Below are positions 26,207-34,528 of a stretch of 64,000 bases of DNA, one piece after another. How positions within the stretch are numbered: position 1 is the first letter of the stretch; each line of letters starts with the position of its first letter. The notes under the pieces were generated by a model. That model saw only the letters and a list, made by a program, of their open reading frames with translations, searched no databases and was not told where the DNA came from. Source of the DNA: Clostridiales bacterium (GTDB lineage Bacteria; Bacillota; Clostridia; Lachnospirales; Lachnospiraceae); the NCBI GenBank assembly GCA_018376135.1, contig JAHABX010000016.1, positions 15,546 through 79,545 of the forward strand, given 5' to 3'. The position numbers and the translations under genes are program-made.

Positions 26207-27226
26207 ATGAAATTATTATCGATTGCGATTCCCTGTTACAATTCAGAAGGATATATGAGACATTGTATAGAGTCACTGCTTCCGGGCGGTGAGGATGTGG
26301 AGATCATCATTGTGGATGACGGTTCTGCGAAGGACAATACAGCGGCGATCGCTGACGAATATGCGGCAAAGTATCCGGCCATCGTAAAGGCGGTGCATCA
26401 GGAGAACGGCGGTCATGGTGAGGCAGTCAATACAGGGCTGAAAAATGCGACCGGACTGTACTTTAAGGTGGTGGACAGTGACGACTGGGTGGACGCCGAA
26501 AGCTATCAGAAGGTTCTTGCCAAGCTGGGGGAACTGGTACGGGAAGGCAGTACGGTAGATATGATGATCTGCAACTACGTCTATGAAAAGCAGGGAGTGA
26601 AGAACAAGAAGGTAGTGCGCTATACCAATGCATTTCCACAGGAAGAAGTATTTACATGGAACGATGTGAAGCATTTCCGGCTGGGGCAGTATATTCTGAT
26701 GCATTCGGTCATTTATCGTACACAGATGCTGCAGAGCTGCGGGCTGGAGCTTCCGAAGCATACCTTCTATGTGGATAATATTTTCGTATATTATCCGCTG
26801 CCCTATGTGAAGACCATGTATTATATGGATATCGACCTTTACCGGTATTTTATCGGACGCTCTGACCAGTCGGTCAATGAGACGGTCATGATCGGAAGAG
26901 TGGATCAGCAGATCAAGGTGAACCGGATCATGATCGATCAGTATGATCTGAAAACCATACAGAATGGAAAGCTTCGGAAATATATGATGAGCTATCTGGA
27001 TATTATGATGACGGTATCCTCCATCATGCTCATCCGTTCCGGCACAGAGGAAAGCCTGGCAAAGAAAAAAGACCTGTGGCAGTACCTCAAGAAAAAGGAC
27101 GCAGGTCTTTATTACAAATTATATTTCGGCATCTTCGGCAGGGCGATGAACCTTCCGGGCAAAGGTGGGAGAAAGGTCTCTGTCTTTGCGTACAAGCTTG
27201 CCAATAAGGTCATGGGCTTTAACTAG
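26207..27226 (+). CDS. Glycosyltransferase family 2 protein
   Basis: A 339-residue GT-A fold transferase. SIAIPCYNSEGYMRHCIESLL and EIIIVDDGSAKDNT form the nucleotide-sugar site, and VVDSDDW the metal-binding DxD near residue 88. There is no membrane segment. Just downstream of glf, it may use UDP-galactofuranose, but donor and acceptor are not shown by sequence. The last 108 nt overlap the convergent PAP2 gene on the other strand. Confidence 0.9.
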   Translation: MKLLSIAIPCYNSEGYMRHCIESLLPGGEDVEIIIVDDGSAKDNTAAIADEYAAKYPAIVKAVHQENGGHGEAVNTGLKNATGLYFKVVDSDDWVDAESYQKVLAKLGELVREGSTVDMMICNYVYEKQGVKNKKVVRYTNAFPQEEVFTWNDVKHFRLGQYILMHSVIYRTQMLQSCGLELPKHTFYVDNIFVYYPLPYVKTMYYMDIDLYRYFIGRSDQSVNETVMIGRVDQQIKVNRIMIDQYDLKTIQNGKLRKYMMSYLDIMMTVSSIMLIRSGTEESLAKKKDLWQYLKKKDAGLYYKLYFGIFGRAMNLPGKGGRKVSVFAYKLANKVMGFN

Positions 27227-27853
27227 GAGATCTGTGTGGTAGACTACATAGTTGGCTCCATAGCCCAGCAGGATACCAAGGATCACATCAATAGAAGAAT
27301 GCTGCTTTAGGAACATGGTGGACAGGATGATGGACACGTACAGGATACGGGAACATTGGACTGCCCACTTTTTCTGTCTCAGCTGTGGCGTATGCATGAC
27401 TGCCATATGTGCCGCGATGGAGTTAAATACATGAATACTGGGAAGGATGTTCGTGGAAGTATCTGCCCAGTATAAAAAGCATACAAGCTGTATGAAAATA
27501 TTGTCCCGCTCAAATTCCAGAGGACGGAGCAGGTGTCCGTTGGGGAAGAGCGTGGATATGATGAGGAATATGGTCATACCGGAATACAGAAAGACTGCAT
27601 ATCGGTAAAAATGCTCCCGGTTCTTAAAGAACAGCCAGAAAAATACCACTCCCACGTATGCGAACCAGAGAAAATACGGTATGATAAAATATTCGCAGAA
27701 GGGAATATAGTCATCCAGCGGAAAATGGATCACGTGATAGGGCAGGTTTGCCCGGCTTTCCAGCCAGATAAACCAGGGCAGGTAGACAGCAAAATATAAT
27801 AGGGTGTATACGTGGGGATAATCCGCCGCGAATGCCCTGAATTTTTTCAACAT
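27119..27853 (-). CDS. PAP2 family phosphatase (membrane)
   Basis: A 244-residue integral membrane protein with about six hydrophobic segments. The PAP2 signature is spread as HLLRPLEFE, LPSIHVFNS (PSxH) and STMFLKQHSSID (S-x5-H-x3-D). It may dephosphorylate undecaprenyl pyrophosphate or a lipid phosphate in the outer leaflet. The last 36 codons, after the final helix, lie antisense to the glycosyltransferase 3' end. GGAGGAAG precedes the ATG. Confidence 0.85.
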   Translation of the reverse strand: MLKKFRAFAADYPHVYTLLYFAVYLPWFIWLESRANLPYHVIHFPLDDYIPFCEYFIIPYFLWFAYVGVVFFWLFFKNREHFYRYAVFLYSGMTIFLIISTLFPNGHLLRPLEFERDNIFIQLVCFLYWADTSTNILPSIHVFNSIAAHMAVMHTPQLRQKKWAVQCSRILYVSIILSTMFLKQHSSIDVILGILLGYGANYVVYHTDLLVKAHDLIGKLVRKDRDLSPTFARKVHRPAEDAEI

Positions 27854-28036
27854 GTGGCTTCCTCCAAAATAATGATGTCTGTTTCCGATATGTTAGCATA
27901 TGCGTCCGGGGAAAACAATAGGAGAAAAAACAAAGAATTCTTAAAAAATGCTGAAATCATAGTCAGATTGAAGGGCTTGCAGAGAAAAACGGGATAATGG
28001 AGCGTTCATTTATGCGGCAGCGAGTCGATCCGGCTA
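27854..28036. other. Divergent intergenic region, left part
   Basis: The 310-bp gap between the divergent PAP2 and queT genes. This left part carries the PAP2 ribosome binding site and AT-rich sequence, with no gene that I can support. The right part holds the queT promoter and riboswitch. Confidence 0.5.
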
Positions 28037-28064
28037 TTGACATTTCCCGGTTTTTCGGTATAAT
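28037..28064 (+). promoter_or_regulatory. queT promoter
   Basis: TTGACA, 16 nt, TATAAT, both boxes consensus. It sits 47 nt before the aptamer. Confidence 0.85.
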
Positions 28065-28110
28065 AAATTTTCGGAAATTCCATAAAACCAGGGATTTTCT
28101 GTATGATCAT

Positions 28111-28153
28111 CGAGTGTTCGAGACCTTCCACTCGTAAAACAAAACTAAAGGAG
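28111..28153 (+). promoter_or_regulatory. preQ1-I riboswitch
   Basis: A 6-bp stem CGAGTG/CACTCG encloses a 12-nt loop TTCGAGACCTTC (28117-28128), followed by the A-rich tail TAAAACAAAACTAA and AAGGAG. This is the small H-type pseudoknot design of the preQ1-I class, with the tail folding back into the loop and masking the ribosome binding site. The regulated gene is the queuosine-precursor transporter QueT, which agrees. Translational control is inferred because the tail runs into the AAGGAG. Confidence 0.85.
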
Positions 28154-28163
28154 ATAATTGAAT

Positions 28164-28667
28164 ATGAAAGAAAACAAGGTTTTATTCCTCACTCACGCGG
28201 CAATGATCGCCGCTCTCTACGTGGTGCTGACGTTTGTCGCCAACCTCTTCGGCCTTGCCTCCGGAGCGATCCAGATACGGCTTTCCGAGATGCTTGCCGT
28301 TCTTCCGGTCTTTACCTTTGCAGCAGTTCCGGGATTGTATGTGGGATGTCTGCTGGCAAATCTGCTGACCGGCGCCTGCCTTCTGGATATTCTGGCAGGA
28401 AGTCTTGCAACTCTGATCGGAGCTTTGGGCGCATACGCAGTCCGCAGATGGAAGTGGCTGGTTCCCGTACCGACGATTCTTGCCAATGCGTTCATCGTGC
28501 CGTTTGTGCTGATCCATGGATATGGTGTTCCGGATGCATGGTGGTATCTCTTCCTGACAGTGGGAGCAGGCGAGGTGATCTCAGCAGGTGTGTTTGGAAG
28601 CATTCTGCTCGGAGCGCTGGATAAATATAAAGGCATCGTTTTCGGGATGAGGAAGACTGCGCGGTAA
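28164..28667 (+). CDS. queT: QueT family queuosine-precursor transporter (ECF S-component)
   Basis: A 167-residue membrane protein with five to six helices. The start MKENKVLFLTHAAMIAALYVVLTF, the QIRLSEMLAVLP motif near residue 38 and VGCLLANLLTGA near 56 are the QueT pattern. It is the substrate-binding S subunit of an energy-coupling-factor transporter, which needs the shared EcfA/EcfT module encoded elsewhere. ATG 28164 is preferred over the TTG at 28158 because AAGGAG spacing is about 10 nt. A preQ1-I riboswitch in the leader confirms the role. Confidence 0.93.
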   Translation: MKENKVLFLTHAAMIAALYVVLTFVANLFGLASGAIQIRLSEMLAVLPVFTFAAVPGLYVGCLLANLLTGACLLDILAGSLATLIGALGAYAVRRWKWLVPVPTILANAFIVPFVLIHGYGVPDAWWYLFLTVGAGEVISAGVFGSILLGALDKYKGIVFGMRKTAR

Positions 28668-28700
28668 AAATATAAGGTGCTGCAGAGCAGATAGAGACAG

Positions 28701-28740
28701 ATAAGAAGCAGAGGGTGTCCCTGCCTCTTATTTGTATTTT
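28701..28740 (+). terminator. queT terminator
   Basis: ATAAGAAGCAGAGGG, TGT, CCCTGCCTCTTAT, then TTTGTATTTT. There is one mismatch and one bulge in a 12-bp stem. Confidence 0.75.
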
Positions 28741-28764
28741 ATGACGCTGCTTTGCAGCATTTCT

Positions 28765-29121
28765 CTATTTTTTCATCCTGGATTCAAAGACCAGACTTGC
28801 CAGATATCCGAAGACCAGTGCGGCGCAGATGCCTGCGGAGCTGGACGTAAAGCCGCCTTTGAAGACGCCGATCAATCCTTCCTTATCCACAGCCTCCATC
28901 ACACCTTTCCAAAGAACATTGCCGAAGCCGAGAAGGGGCACGCTTGCTCCGGCGCCTGCATATTCCTGAAATGGTCCGTAGAGTCCAAAAGCACCCAGCA
29001 TGGCACCGCTGCATACCAGAAGAACCATGATCCTGCCCGGCATCAGTTTTGTTTTTTCCATAAGGATCTGTACCAGAGCACAGATAAGTCCTCCCACCCA
29101 GAATGCGTTGATGTAGTCCAT
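28765..29121 (-). CDS. spoVAE: Stage V sporulation protein AE (SpoVAE/SpoVAEb family)
   Basis: A 118-residue membrane protein with about four helices. MDYINAFWVGGLICALVQIL, KLMPGRIMVLLV, PLLGFGNVLWKGV and GFTSSSAGICAALVFGYLASL match the SpoVAC/SpoVAEb fold. In Bacillus and Clostridia SpoVA proteins move dipicolinic acid into the spore core. Usually it lies in a spoVAC-D-E operon; here it is alone, so it may be a paralogue. The minus-strand ATG at 29121 has AAGGAG upstream. Confidence 0.88.
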   Translation of the reverse strand: MDYINAFWVGGLICALVQILMEKTKLMPGRIMVLLVCSGAMLGAFGLYGPFQEYAGAGASVPLLGFGNVLWKGVMEAVDKEGLIGVFKGGFTSSSAGICAALVFGYLASLVFESRMKK

Positions 29122-29198
29122 TTGATCACTCCTTTTTGCCAGTATCTGCAGCCTGAAAAAAAATATGCGAAAAAATTTAAAAAAAATAAAAAAAAGAC

Positions 29199-29227
29199 TT
29201 GCATTCATGAAAGACATATGATATATT
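29199..29227 (+). promoter_or_regulatory. tRNA-Glu promoter
   Basis: TTGCAT, 17 nt, TATATT with TGA extended -10. An A-rich tract (29171-29197) lies just upstream and may act as an UP element. Confidence 0.8.
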
Positions 29228-29246
29228 AAGCAAGTCGACACGACAT

Positions 29247-29318
29247 GGTAGATTGGTCAAGGGGTTAAGACGCCGCCCTCTCACGGCGGAAACACGGGTT
29301 CGATTCCCGTATCTACTG
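29247..29318 (+). tRNA. tRNA-Glu (anticodon CTC)
   Basis: A complete cloverleaf of 72 nt. The acceptor GGTAGAT pairs with ATCTACT (one G-T), the D stem is GTC/GAC, the anticodon stem CCGCC/GGCGG encloses CTCTCAC with anticodon CTC, and the T stem ACGGG/CCCGT encloses TTCGATT. The discriminator is G. CCA is not encoded and must be added. Confidence 0.9.
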
Positions 29319-29323
29319 CTAAG

Positions 29324-29362
29324 AGCTGAAATCTGTAAAAAGATTTCAGCTTTTCTTGTTTT
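29324..29362 (+). terminator. tRNA-Glu terminator
   Basis: AGCTGAAATC, 8-nt loop, GATTTCAGCT, then TTTCTTGTTTT. The T-tract contains the -35 box of the degV promoter. Confidence 0.85.
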
Positions 29363-29384
29363 CCGGGAAAAATTTTGCTATAAT
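29356..29384 (+). promoter_or_regulatory. degV promoter
   Basis: TTGTTT, 17 nt, TATAAT with TGC extended -10. Start of transcription would be about 30 nt before the ATG at 29422. Confidence 0.8.
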
Positions 29385-29421
29385 AAAACGGAATATGGAT
29401 TTGTACAGAAAAGAGGATTTT

Positions 29422-30282
29422 ATGAATAAAATAGCAATTGTAACGGACAGTAACAGTGGAATCAGCCAGGAGAAAGCAAAGGAGATGGGCATTCATGTCC
29501 TCCCTATGCCGTTCCTGATCAACGGGAAGGAATATCTGGACGGAATTGATCTGTTTCCGAAGGAATTTTATGAGTATTTAAGTCAGGATGCAGATGTATC
29601 TACTTCCCAGCCGTCTCCGGATTCAGTTATGAAGCTGTGGGACAGGCTTCTGGAGGAGTATGATGAGATCCTTCATATGCCCATGTCCAGTGGTCTGAGC
29701 GGAAGCTGCCAGACAGCGATGATGCTGGCAGAGGATTATGACGGGAAGGTACAGGTGGTCAATAATCAGAGAATTTCAGTTACCATGATCCATGCCATCA
29801 TGGATGCTGTAAATCTGGTAAAGGCAGGAAAAAATGCAGCTCAGATCCGCGAGATTCTGGAGGCGGAAGCGCTGCAGTCCAGTGTTTATATTACAGTGAC
29901 CACGTTAAAATATCTGAAAAAGGGCGGCAGGATCACACCTGCAGCCGCTGCGCTGGGAACGATGCTGAGGCTGAAGCCGGTTCTCCAGATTCAGGGAGAG
30001 AAACTGGATGCTTTTGCCAAGGTGCGTACCATGAGCGCTGCGAAGAGAGTTATGCTGGATGCTATCCGCAGTGATCTGGAGAACCGTTTTGCAGGATGCA
30101 GGATGCAGATCGCCATTGCCCATACGAATAATGAGGAGGCAGCGCTGGAATTAAAAAAGGAGATCGAGGCGGAATTCCCGGGATATCCGGAGATTATCAC
30201 GGACGAGCTGTCTTTAAGCGTGGCCTGCCATATCGGAGATGGTGCGCTTGCCATAGCAATTTCAAAAATGGTGGAAGTATAA
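29422..30282 (+). CDS. DegV family fatty-acid-binding protein
   Basis: A 286-residue DegV protein, the FakB-type carrier of fatty acids for the fatty-acid kinase. MNKIAIVTDSNSGISQE at the N-terminus, STSQPSPD near residue 60, and MPMSSGLSGSCQTA near 90 are the family's lipid-binding motifs, and TLKYLKKGGRITPAAA is conserved near 155. The ATG at 29422 is chosen because the -10 box at 29379 excludes the upstream in-frame ATG and AGAGGA sits 7 nt before it. Confidence 0.93.
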   Translation: MNKIAIVTDSNSGISQEKAKEMGIHVLPMPFLINGKEYLDGIDLFPKEFYEYLSQDADVSTSQPSPDSVMKLWDRLLEEYDEILHMPMSSGLSGSCQTAMMLAEDYDGKVQVVNNQRISVTMIHAIMDAVNLVKAGKNAAQIREILEAEALQSSVYITVTTLKYLKKGGRITPAAAALGTMLRLKPVLQIQGEKLDAFAKVRTMSAAKRVMLDAIRSDLENRFAGCRMQIAIAHTNNEEAALELKKEIEAEFPGYPEIITDELSLSVACHIGDGALAIAISKMVEV

Positions 30283-30303
30283 GGGAAACGGGGATGAAAT
30301 CCA

Positions 30304-32667
30304 TTGGATAAATATGAATACCGCCTGAAAGCGGAGCAGATAGAAAAACTGGTAAAGAAGCAGGATTACAAGACGGCGGCAAAGATCGCGGATATGATCG
30401 ACTGGCGTCGTGTGAAGAACCTGAATATGCTCTACATCGTCAGTGAGATCTATGAGCAGATGGAGCGGTACGAGGACTGCATGGAGATTCTGAACATTGC
30501 TTACGACCGTGCCCCGGTGGGACGTATGCTGCTGTATAAGATGACAGATATTGCCACGCGTATGCACAATTTTGAAGAGGCGATCTCCCTGTATCGTGAG
30601 TTTGTAAAGGTGGCGCCCCATGACCAGAGCCGATATATTCTGAAGTATCAGATTTACCGGGAGCGTGGCTCCAGTCTGGAAGATCAGATAAGGATCCTGA
30701 GTGAGTATAAGACCCATGAATATCAGGAAAAGTGGGCATATGAGCTGGCTGCTCTGTATGCGCAGGCAGGGATGCAGGAAGAATGCGTCCGTGAATGTGA
30801 TGAGCTGATCCTGTGGTTCAGCGAAGGGGAATATGTGACGAAGGCGCTGGAGCTGAAGATGGAGTACGAGCCTCTGACCGCAGCTCAGCAGGCAAAATAT
30901 GACCTGCGGCTGGAGAAACCGGGGATGCCCCGGATCCATGAGGATGACTTTGATGACACAGAGGTGCCGGAATATAATGAAGGCAAGTTCAGTACGATTA
31001 ATCTGCAGGCGGAGCTGGCAGAAAGTCTGGGCGAGCTTCTGAAAGAGGAGGCTGCGATTGATATTCCGTCGCTGGAAGTCGAAGTGCCGCCTGCAGAACC
31101 GGAGGAGCTGAGTGTACCTGAGATTCAGTTGGAGGAACTGAGCGTTCCCGAGATTCAGTTGGAGGAGCTGAGCATCCCCGAAGTTCAGCTTGAAGAGCTG
31201 CCAGTAGAGGAGCTGAGTATCCCCGAGGTTCAGCTTGAAGAGCTGCCAGTAGAGGAGCTGAGCGTTCCCGAGATTCAGCTGGAGGAGCTGAGCATCCCCG
31301 AAGTTCAGCTTGAAGAGCTGCCAGTAGAGGAGCTGAGTGTACCTGAGATTCAGCTGGAGGAGCTGAGTATCCCCGAGGTTCAGCTCGAGGAGGAGCCGAT
31401 TGAGGAGGAGCCGTCCGCAGAACCGGAGATTCCCGTGGAAGAGGTTGAAAAGCAGATCACTGGACAGCTTACCATAGATGAGATTCTTTCTGAGTGGGAA
31501 GATAAGAAAGCAAAGACCCAGGCGATCCTTGAGGCGAATGCCGAGAAGGAGCAGGTACGTAAGGAGAAAGTAAAGCAGGAGACTGCAGAGCTGATGAAGC
31601 TGATTTCCGGGGCGTCGGATGGAATCCCTAAGGATGTGCAGGAGATTCTGACCGAGATGGATGAGGAGAAGAAGGTACGGGAAGTTCCGGTAGTGACGGA
31701 GGATGATCTTCCGCAGGATCTGGATATGGAAGAGGAGCCGGAGGAGGAAGAGGATGAGATCTCGTTTGAGGATCTGGATGCCCCTGAAGTGCCCGCACCC
31801 GTTCCGGTGAAGCAGGAAAAACTGTCCAGAGATACCATGTCCATGAATATGATACAGGAGCTGGAGCGTTCTCTTGCGGCAGAGGTGTCGGAGCTGGCGG
31901 TAAATTCCGGTCATCTGACGAAGGATCAGGCAAGATTATTTGCATATTTTACTTCGGTCAAGGGTATGAGCCAGCAGCTTTCCGTGCTTTTAAAGGGTAA
32001 GACCGGAAGCGGGAAGACGAATTCTTCCAGCGGCAATCTTGTGGTAACCGGAAGACAGGGAAATGGAAAGACAACACTTGCCATTGACATTGTGAAAGCG
32101 CTGCAGAAGGAAAACCGGATCGAAGGCAGAAAGCTGGCGAAGATCACAGGACAGAAGCTGAGTACAAAGGATATTCATGAGACTCTTTCCAAGCTGAAGG
32201 GAGGAGCGCTGATCATAGAGAGTGCCGGAGGACTTTCCAGTGCGGCTATGATGGCGCTGAGTCTTGCTATGGAAGGTGATACGGGCGGACTTCTGGTGAT
32301 TCTGGAGGATTCTGCAGAGGAGATCCAGAGACTGTTCCTGAAGAATAAGAATTTCGCATCCAAGTTTGCATATACCATAGACATTCCGGTATTTACAAAT
32401 GATGAACTGGTGGCATTCGGCAAATCCTATGCCATGGAGCAGGAGTATGTATTTGATGAGTTTGGAATACTGGCATTGTACGACCGGATCGGAAGCCGGC
32501 AGACCAACACGCATCTGGTAACCGTAGCGGAAGTAAAGGATATCATTGATGGAGCGATTGCCCATGCGGAGAAGGGAAGTATCCGTCATATGTTTGAAAA
32601 GATTACCCGCAAGGGTATGGATGAATTTGGAAATCATCTGTTGAGAGAAGAAGATTTTGAAGATTAA
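30304..32667 (+). CDS. TPR protein with acidic tandem repeats and a C-terminal AAA (CbbX/SpoVK-like) domain
   Basis: A 787-residue soluble protein beginning at TTG with GGGGA upstream. The first ~200 residues form TPR-like helices (MERYEDCMEILNIAYDRAP, NFEEAISLYREF). Residues 267-361 are eight EELS[VI]PE[IV]QL decapeptides with three EELPV inserts. A long charged coiled part follows to about 520. The C-terminal AAA-like domain has Walker A GRQGNGKTT near 582, but where CbbX/SpoVK-type ATPases have Asp-Glu in Walker B it reads ALIIESAGG, so hydrolysis may be lost. Membership in a multi-protein assembly is likely; function unknown. A terminator at 32673 ends the transcript. Confidence 0.8.
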   Translation: MDKYEYRLKAEQIEKLVKKQDYKTAAKIADMIDWRRVKNLNMLYIVSEIYEQMERYEDCMEILNIAYDRAPVGRMLLYKMTDIATRMHNFEEAISLYREFVKVAPHDQSRYILKYQIYRERGSSLEDQIRILSEYKTHEYQEKWAYELAALYAQAGMQEECVRECDELILWFSEGEYVTKALELKMEYEPLTAAQQAKYDLRLEKPGMPRIHEDDFDDTEVPEYNEGKFSTINLQAELAESLGELLKEEAAIDIPSLEVEVPPAEPEELSVPEIQLEELSVPEIQLEELSIPEVQLEELPVEELSIPEVQLEELPVEELSVPEIQLEELSIPEVQLEELPVEELSVPEIQLEELSIPEVQLEEEPIEEEPSAEPEIPVEEVEKQITGQLTIDEILSEWEDKKAKTQAILEANAEKEQVRKEKVKQETAELMKLISGASDGIPKDVQEILTEMDEEKKVREVPVVTEDDLPQDLDMEEEPEEEEDEISFEDLDAPEVPAPVPVKQEKLSRDTMSMNMIQELERSLAAEVSELAVNSGHLTKDQARLFAYFTSVKGMSQQLSVLLKGKTGSGKTNSSSGNLVVTGRQGNGKTTLAIDIVKALQKENRIEGRKLAKITGQKLSTKDIHETLSKLKGGALIIESAGGLSSAAMMALSLAMEGDTGGLLVILEDSAEEIQRLFLKNKNFASKFAYTIDIPVFTNDELVAFGKSYAMEQEYVFDEFGILALYDRIGSRQTNTHLVTVAEVKDIIDGAIAHAEKGSIRHMFEKITRKGMDEFGNHLLREEDFED
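31102..31386 (+). repeat. Coding tandem repeat: eight 30-bp units with three 15-bp inserts
   Basis: The 285 bp equal exactly 8 x 30 plus 3 x 15. The 30-nt units encode EELS[VI]PE[IV]QL and the inserts EELPV (after units 3, 4 and 6). Near-identity of the units suggests recent expansion and contraction. Confidence 0.95.
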
Positions 32668-32672
32668 AAAGG

Positions 32673-32709
32673 ACGGCTGCAGCAAGGAACACGACTGCAG
32701 CCGTTTTTT
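32673..32709 (+). terminator. Terminator after the TPR/AAA gene
   Basis: ACGGCTGCAG, 12-nt loop, CTGCAGCCGT, then TTTTTT. A perfect 10-bp stem. Confidence 0.9.
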
Positions 32710-32726
32710 GGAAACCGGAGTGAGAG

Positions 32727-34520
32727 ATGAATTTACTGACAGCAAAGGAAATAACGAAAATATATACAGACAGGGAGCTTTTTAAAGGGGCGGATTTCAG
32801 TATCGAGGACAAAGATAAAACAGGTATCGTCGGTATCAATGGAACAGGGAAATCCACGCTGCTGCGTATTCTTGCAGGAATAGAAGAACCGGATGAAGGG
32901 GAGGTAGTAAAGGGGAATAAGGTCTATGTCCGTTATCTTCCCCAGAATCCGGAATTTCCCAGGGGAATGACCATCTATGATTATGTGGTGACGGCAAACA
33001 GGACAGAGGATAATGAGTGGAGTATTGCCGGGGACAGCAAGGCGATGCTGAATCAGATGGGCTTTGAAGATGAGAATGAAATTATCGATCATCTGTCCGG
33101 AGGTCAGAAGAAGAAGGTGGCTCTGGCGGCAGCCCTTATGGCACCCTGCGACATCCTTCTGCTGGATGAGCCTACCAACCACCTGAACAGCGATATGATC
33201 CTGTGGCTGGAGAATACTCTGATACAGAGGAAGGGCGCGCTGGTCATGGTAACCCATGACCGGTATTTTCTGGATCGGGTGTGCAGCCGGATCGTGGAAG
33301 TGGATAAAGGAAAGCTTTATAATTACCAGACGAATTTTGCGGGATTTCTGGAGGCGAAGGCTGCCAGGGAGGATATGGAGCTTGCCACTTATCAGAAGAA
33401 CAAAAATATTCTCCGCATTGAGCTGGAGTGGATGCGAAGGGGAGCGAGAGCCCGTTCCACAAAACAGAAAGCGCATATTCAGCGTTATGAGGATCTGAAA
33501 AATATCACAAAGGCTCCCGTACAGGATGGAAAGGTGGAGGTGAATACCGTATCCTCACGTCTTGGAAAGAAAACGCTGGAGCTGGTGGAGCTGTCCAAAA
33601 GCTATGGGGACAAATGTCTGATCGAAGATTTCAGCTATGCCTTCCGCAAGCAGGACAGGATCGGATTTGTGGGACCCAATGGCTGCGGAAAGACTACGCT
33701 GATGAAGATGATCATGGGTTTGACAGAGCCGGATCATGGAGAAGTAATTATTGGTCCTACGGTGAAGATCGGGTACTTTTCTCAGGAAAGCGAGTATCTG
33801 GATCCAAAGCAGCGAGTCATCGACTATATCCGCGATACGGCGGAATATGTACAGACAGAGGATGGAGTTTTGTCCGCATCGGTGATGCTGGAGCGCTTTC
33901 TGTTCAACTCTGCACTTCAGTATTCGTTGATTGAAAAGCTGTCCGGCGGAGAGAAACGGCGGCTTTATCTTCTGAAGGTACTGATGGAAGCACCGAATAT
34001 TCTGCTTCTGGATGAGCCGACCAATGATCTGGATATTCAGACGCTTGCCATTCTGGAGGACTATCTGGAAAAGTTTCCGGGCATCCTGATCACGGTATCA
34101 CATGACCGGTATTTTCTGGACAAGGTGGTGGACCGCCTGTTTTCCTTTGAGGGAGATGGGTGGATCCGGCAGTATGAGGGCGGGTATTCTGATTACCTGG
34201 AGGCAAAGCAGAGAGAAGCACAGCCGGAAGCGGAAGAAAAGACGGTAAAAGAGTCTGCGGCAAAGACCGGCAAGGTGAAGACTGCAAAGCTGAAATTTAC
34301 CTGGCAGGAGCAGAAGGATTATGAGACCATAGAAGCGGTGATCGCCGGGATCGAGGAGAAGATCACGGATCTGGAACGGCAGATCGAAAAGGCGGCTACG
34401 GATTTTGTGAAGCTGAATCAGCTGACTCAGGAGAAAGAAGCACAGGAGCTGCTGCTGGAAGAGAAGATGGAGCGTTATCTCTATCTTAGTGATCTGGCGG
34501 AGCAGATAGAGAAGCAGTAA
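32727..34520 (+). CDS. ABC-F family ATP-binding protein (Uup-like)
   Basis: A 597-residue protein with two ATPase domains and no membrane segment. Site 1: GINGTGKST, LSGGQKKKVALA, LLLDEPTNHLNSD. Site 2: GPNGCGKTT, LSGGEKRRLYL, LLLDEPTNDLD. The P-site interaction linker (about 235-300) is rich in Arg and Lys. The last ~80 residues form a Uup-like coiled coil. ABC-F proteins act on the ribosome, some as resistance factors; the coiled tail favours the Uup group. It is transcribed alone and faces the convergent flavoenzyme gene. Confidence 0.92.
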   Translation: MNLLTAKEITKIYTDRELFKGADFSIEDKDKTGIVGINGTGKSTLLRILAGIEEPDEGEVVKGNKVYVRYLPQNPEFPRGMTIYDYVVTANRTEDNEWSIAGDSKAMLNQMGFEDENEIIDHLSGGQKKKVALAAALMAPCDILLLDEPTNHLNSDMILWLENTLIQRKGALVMVTHDRYFLDRVCSRIVEVDKGKLYNYQTNFAGFLEAKAAREDMELATYQKNKNILRIELEWMRRGARARSTKQKAHIQRYEDLKNITKAPVQDGKVEVNTVSSRLGKKTLELVELSKSYGDKCLIEDFSYAFRKQDRIGFVGPNGCGKTTLMKMIMGLTEPDHGEVIIGPTVKIGYFSQESEYLDPKQRVIDYIRDTAEYVQTEDGVLSASVMLERFLFNSALQYSLIEKLSGGEKRRLYLLKVLMEAPNILLLDEPTNDLDIQTLAILEDYLEKFPGILITVSHDRYFLDKVVDRLFSFEGDGWIRQYEGGYSDYLEAKQREAQPEAEEKTVKESAAKTGKVKTAKLKFTWQEQKDYETIEAVIAGIEEKITDLERQIEKAATDFVKLNQLTQEKEAQELLLEEKMERYLYLSDLAEQIEKQ

Positions 34521-34528
34521 ATGAGAAT

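Noticed and set aside
29171..29197. A-run as a slippage or phase-variation site
   Set aside because: It lies outside genes just before the tRNA promoter, where an UP element is more likely.
31102..31386. Regular repeat that could suggest CRISPR
   Set aside because: The repeats are tandem without unique spacers and are in frame within a protein gene.
30262..31914. Long minus-strand open frame across the TPR/AAA gene
   Set aside because: It is a shadow of the repeat-rich gene, with no ribosome binding site and no recognisable domain.
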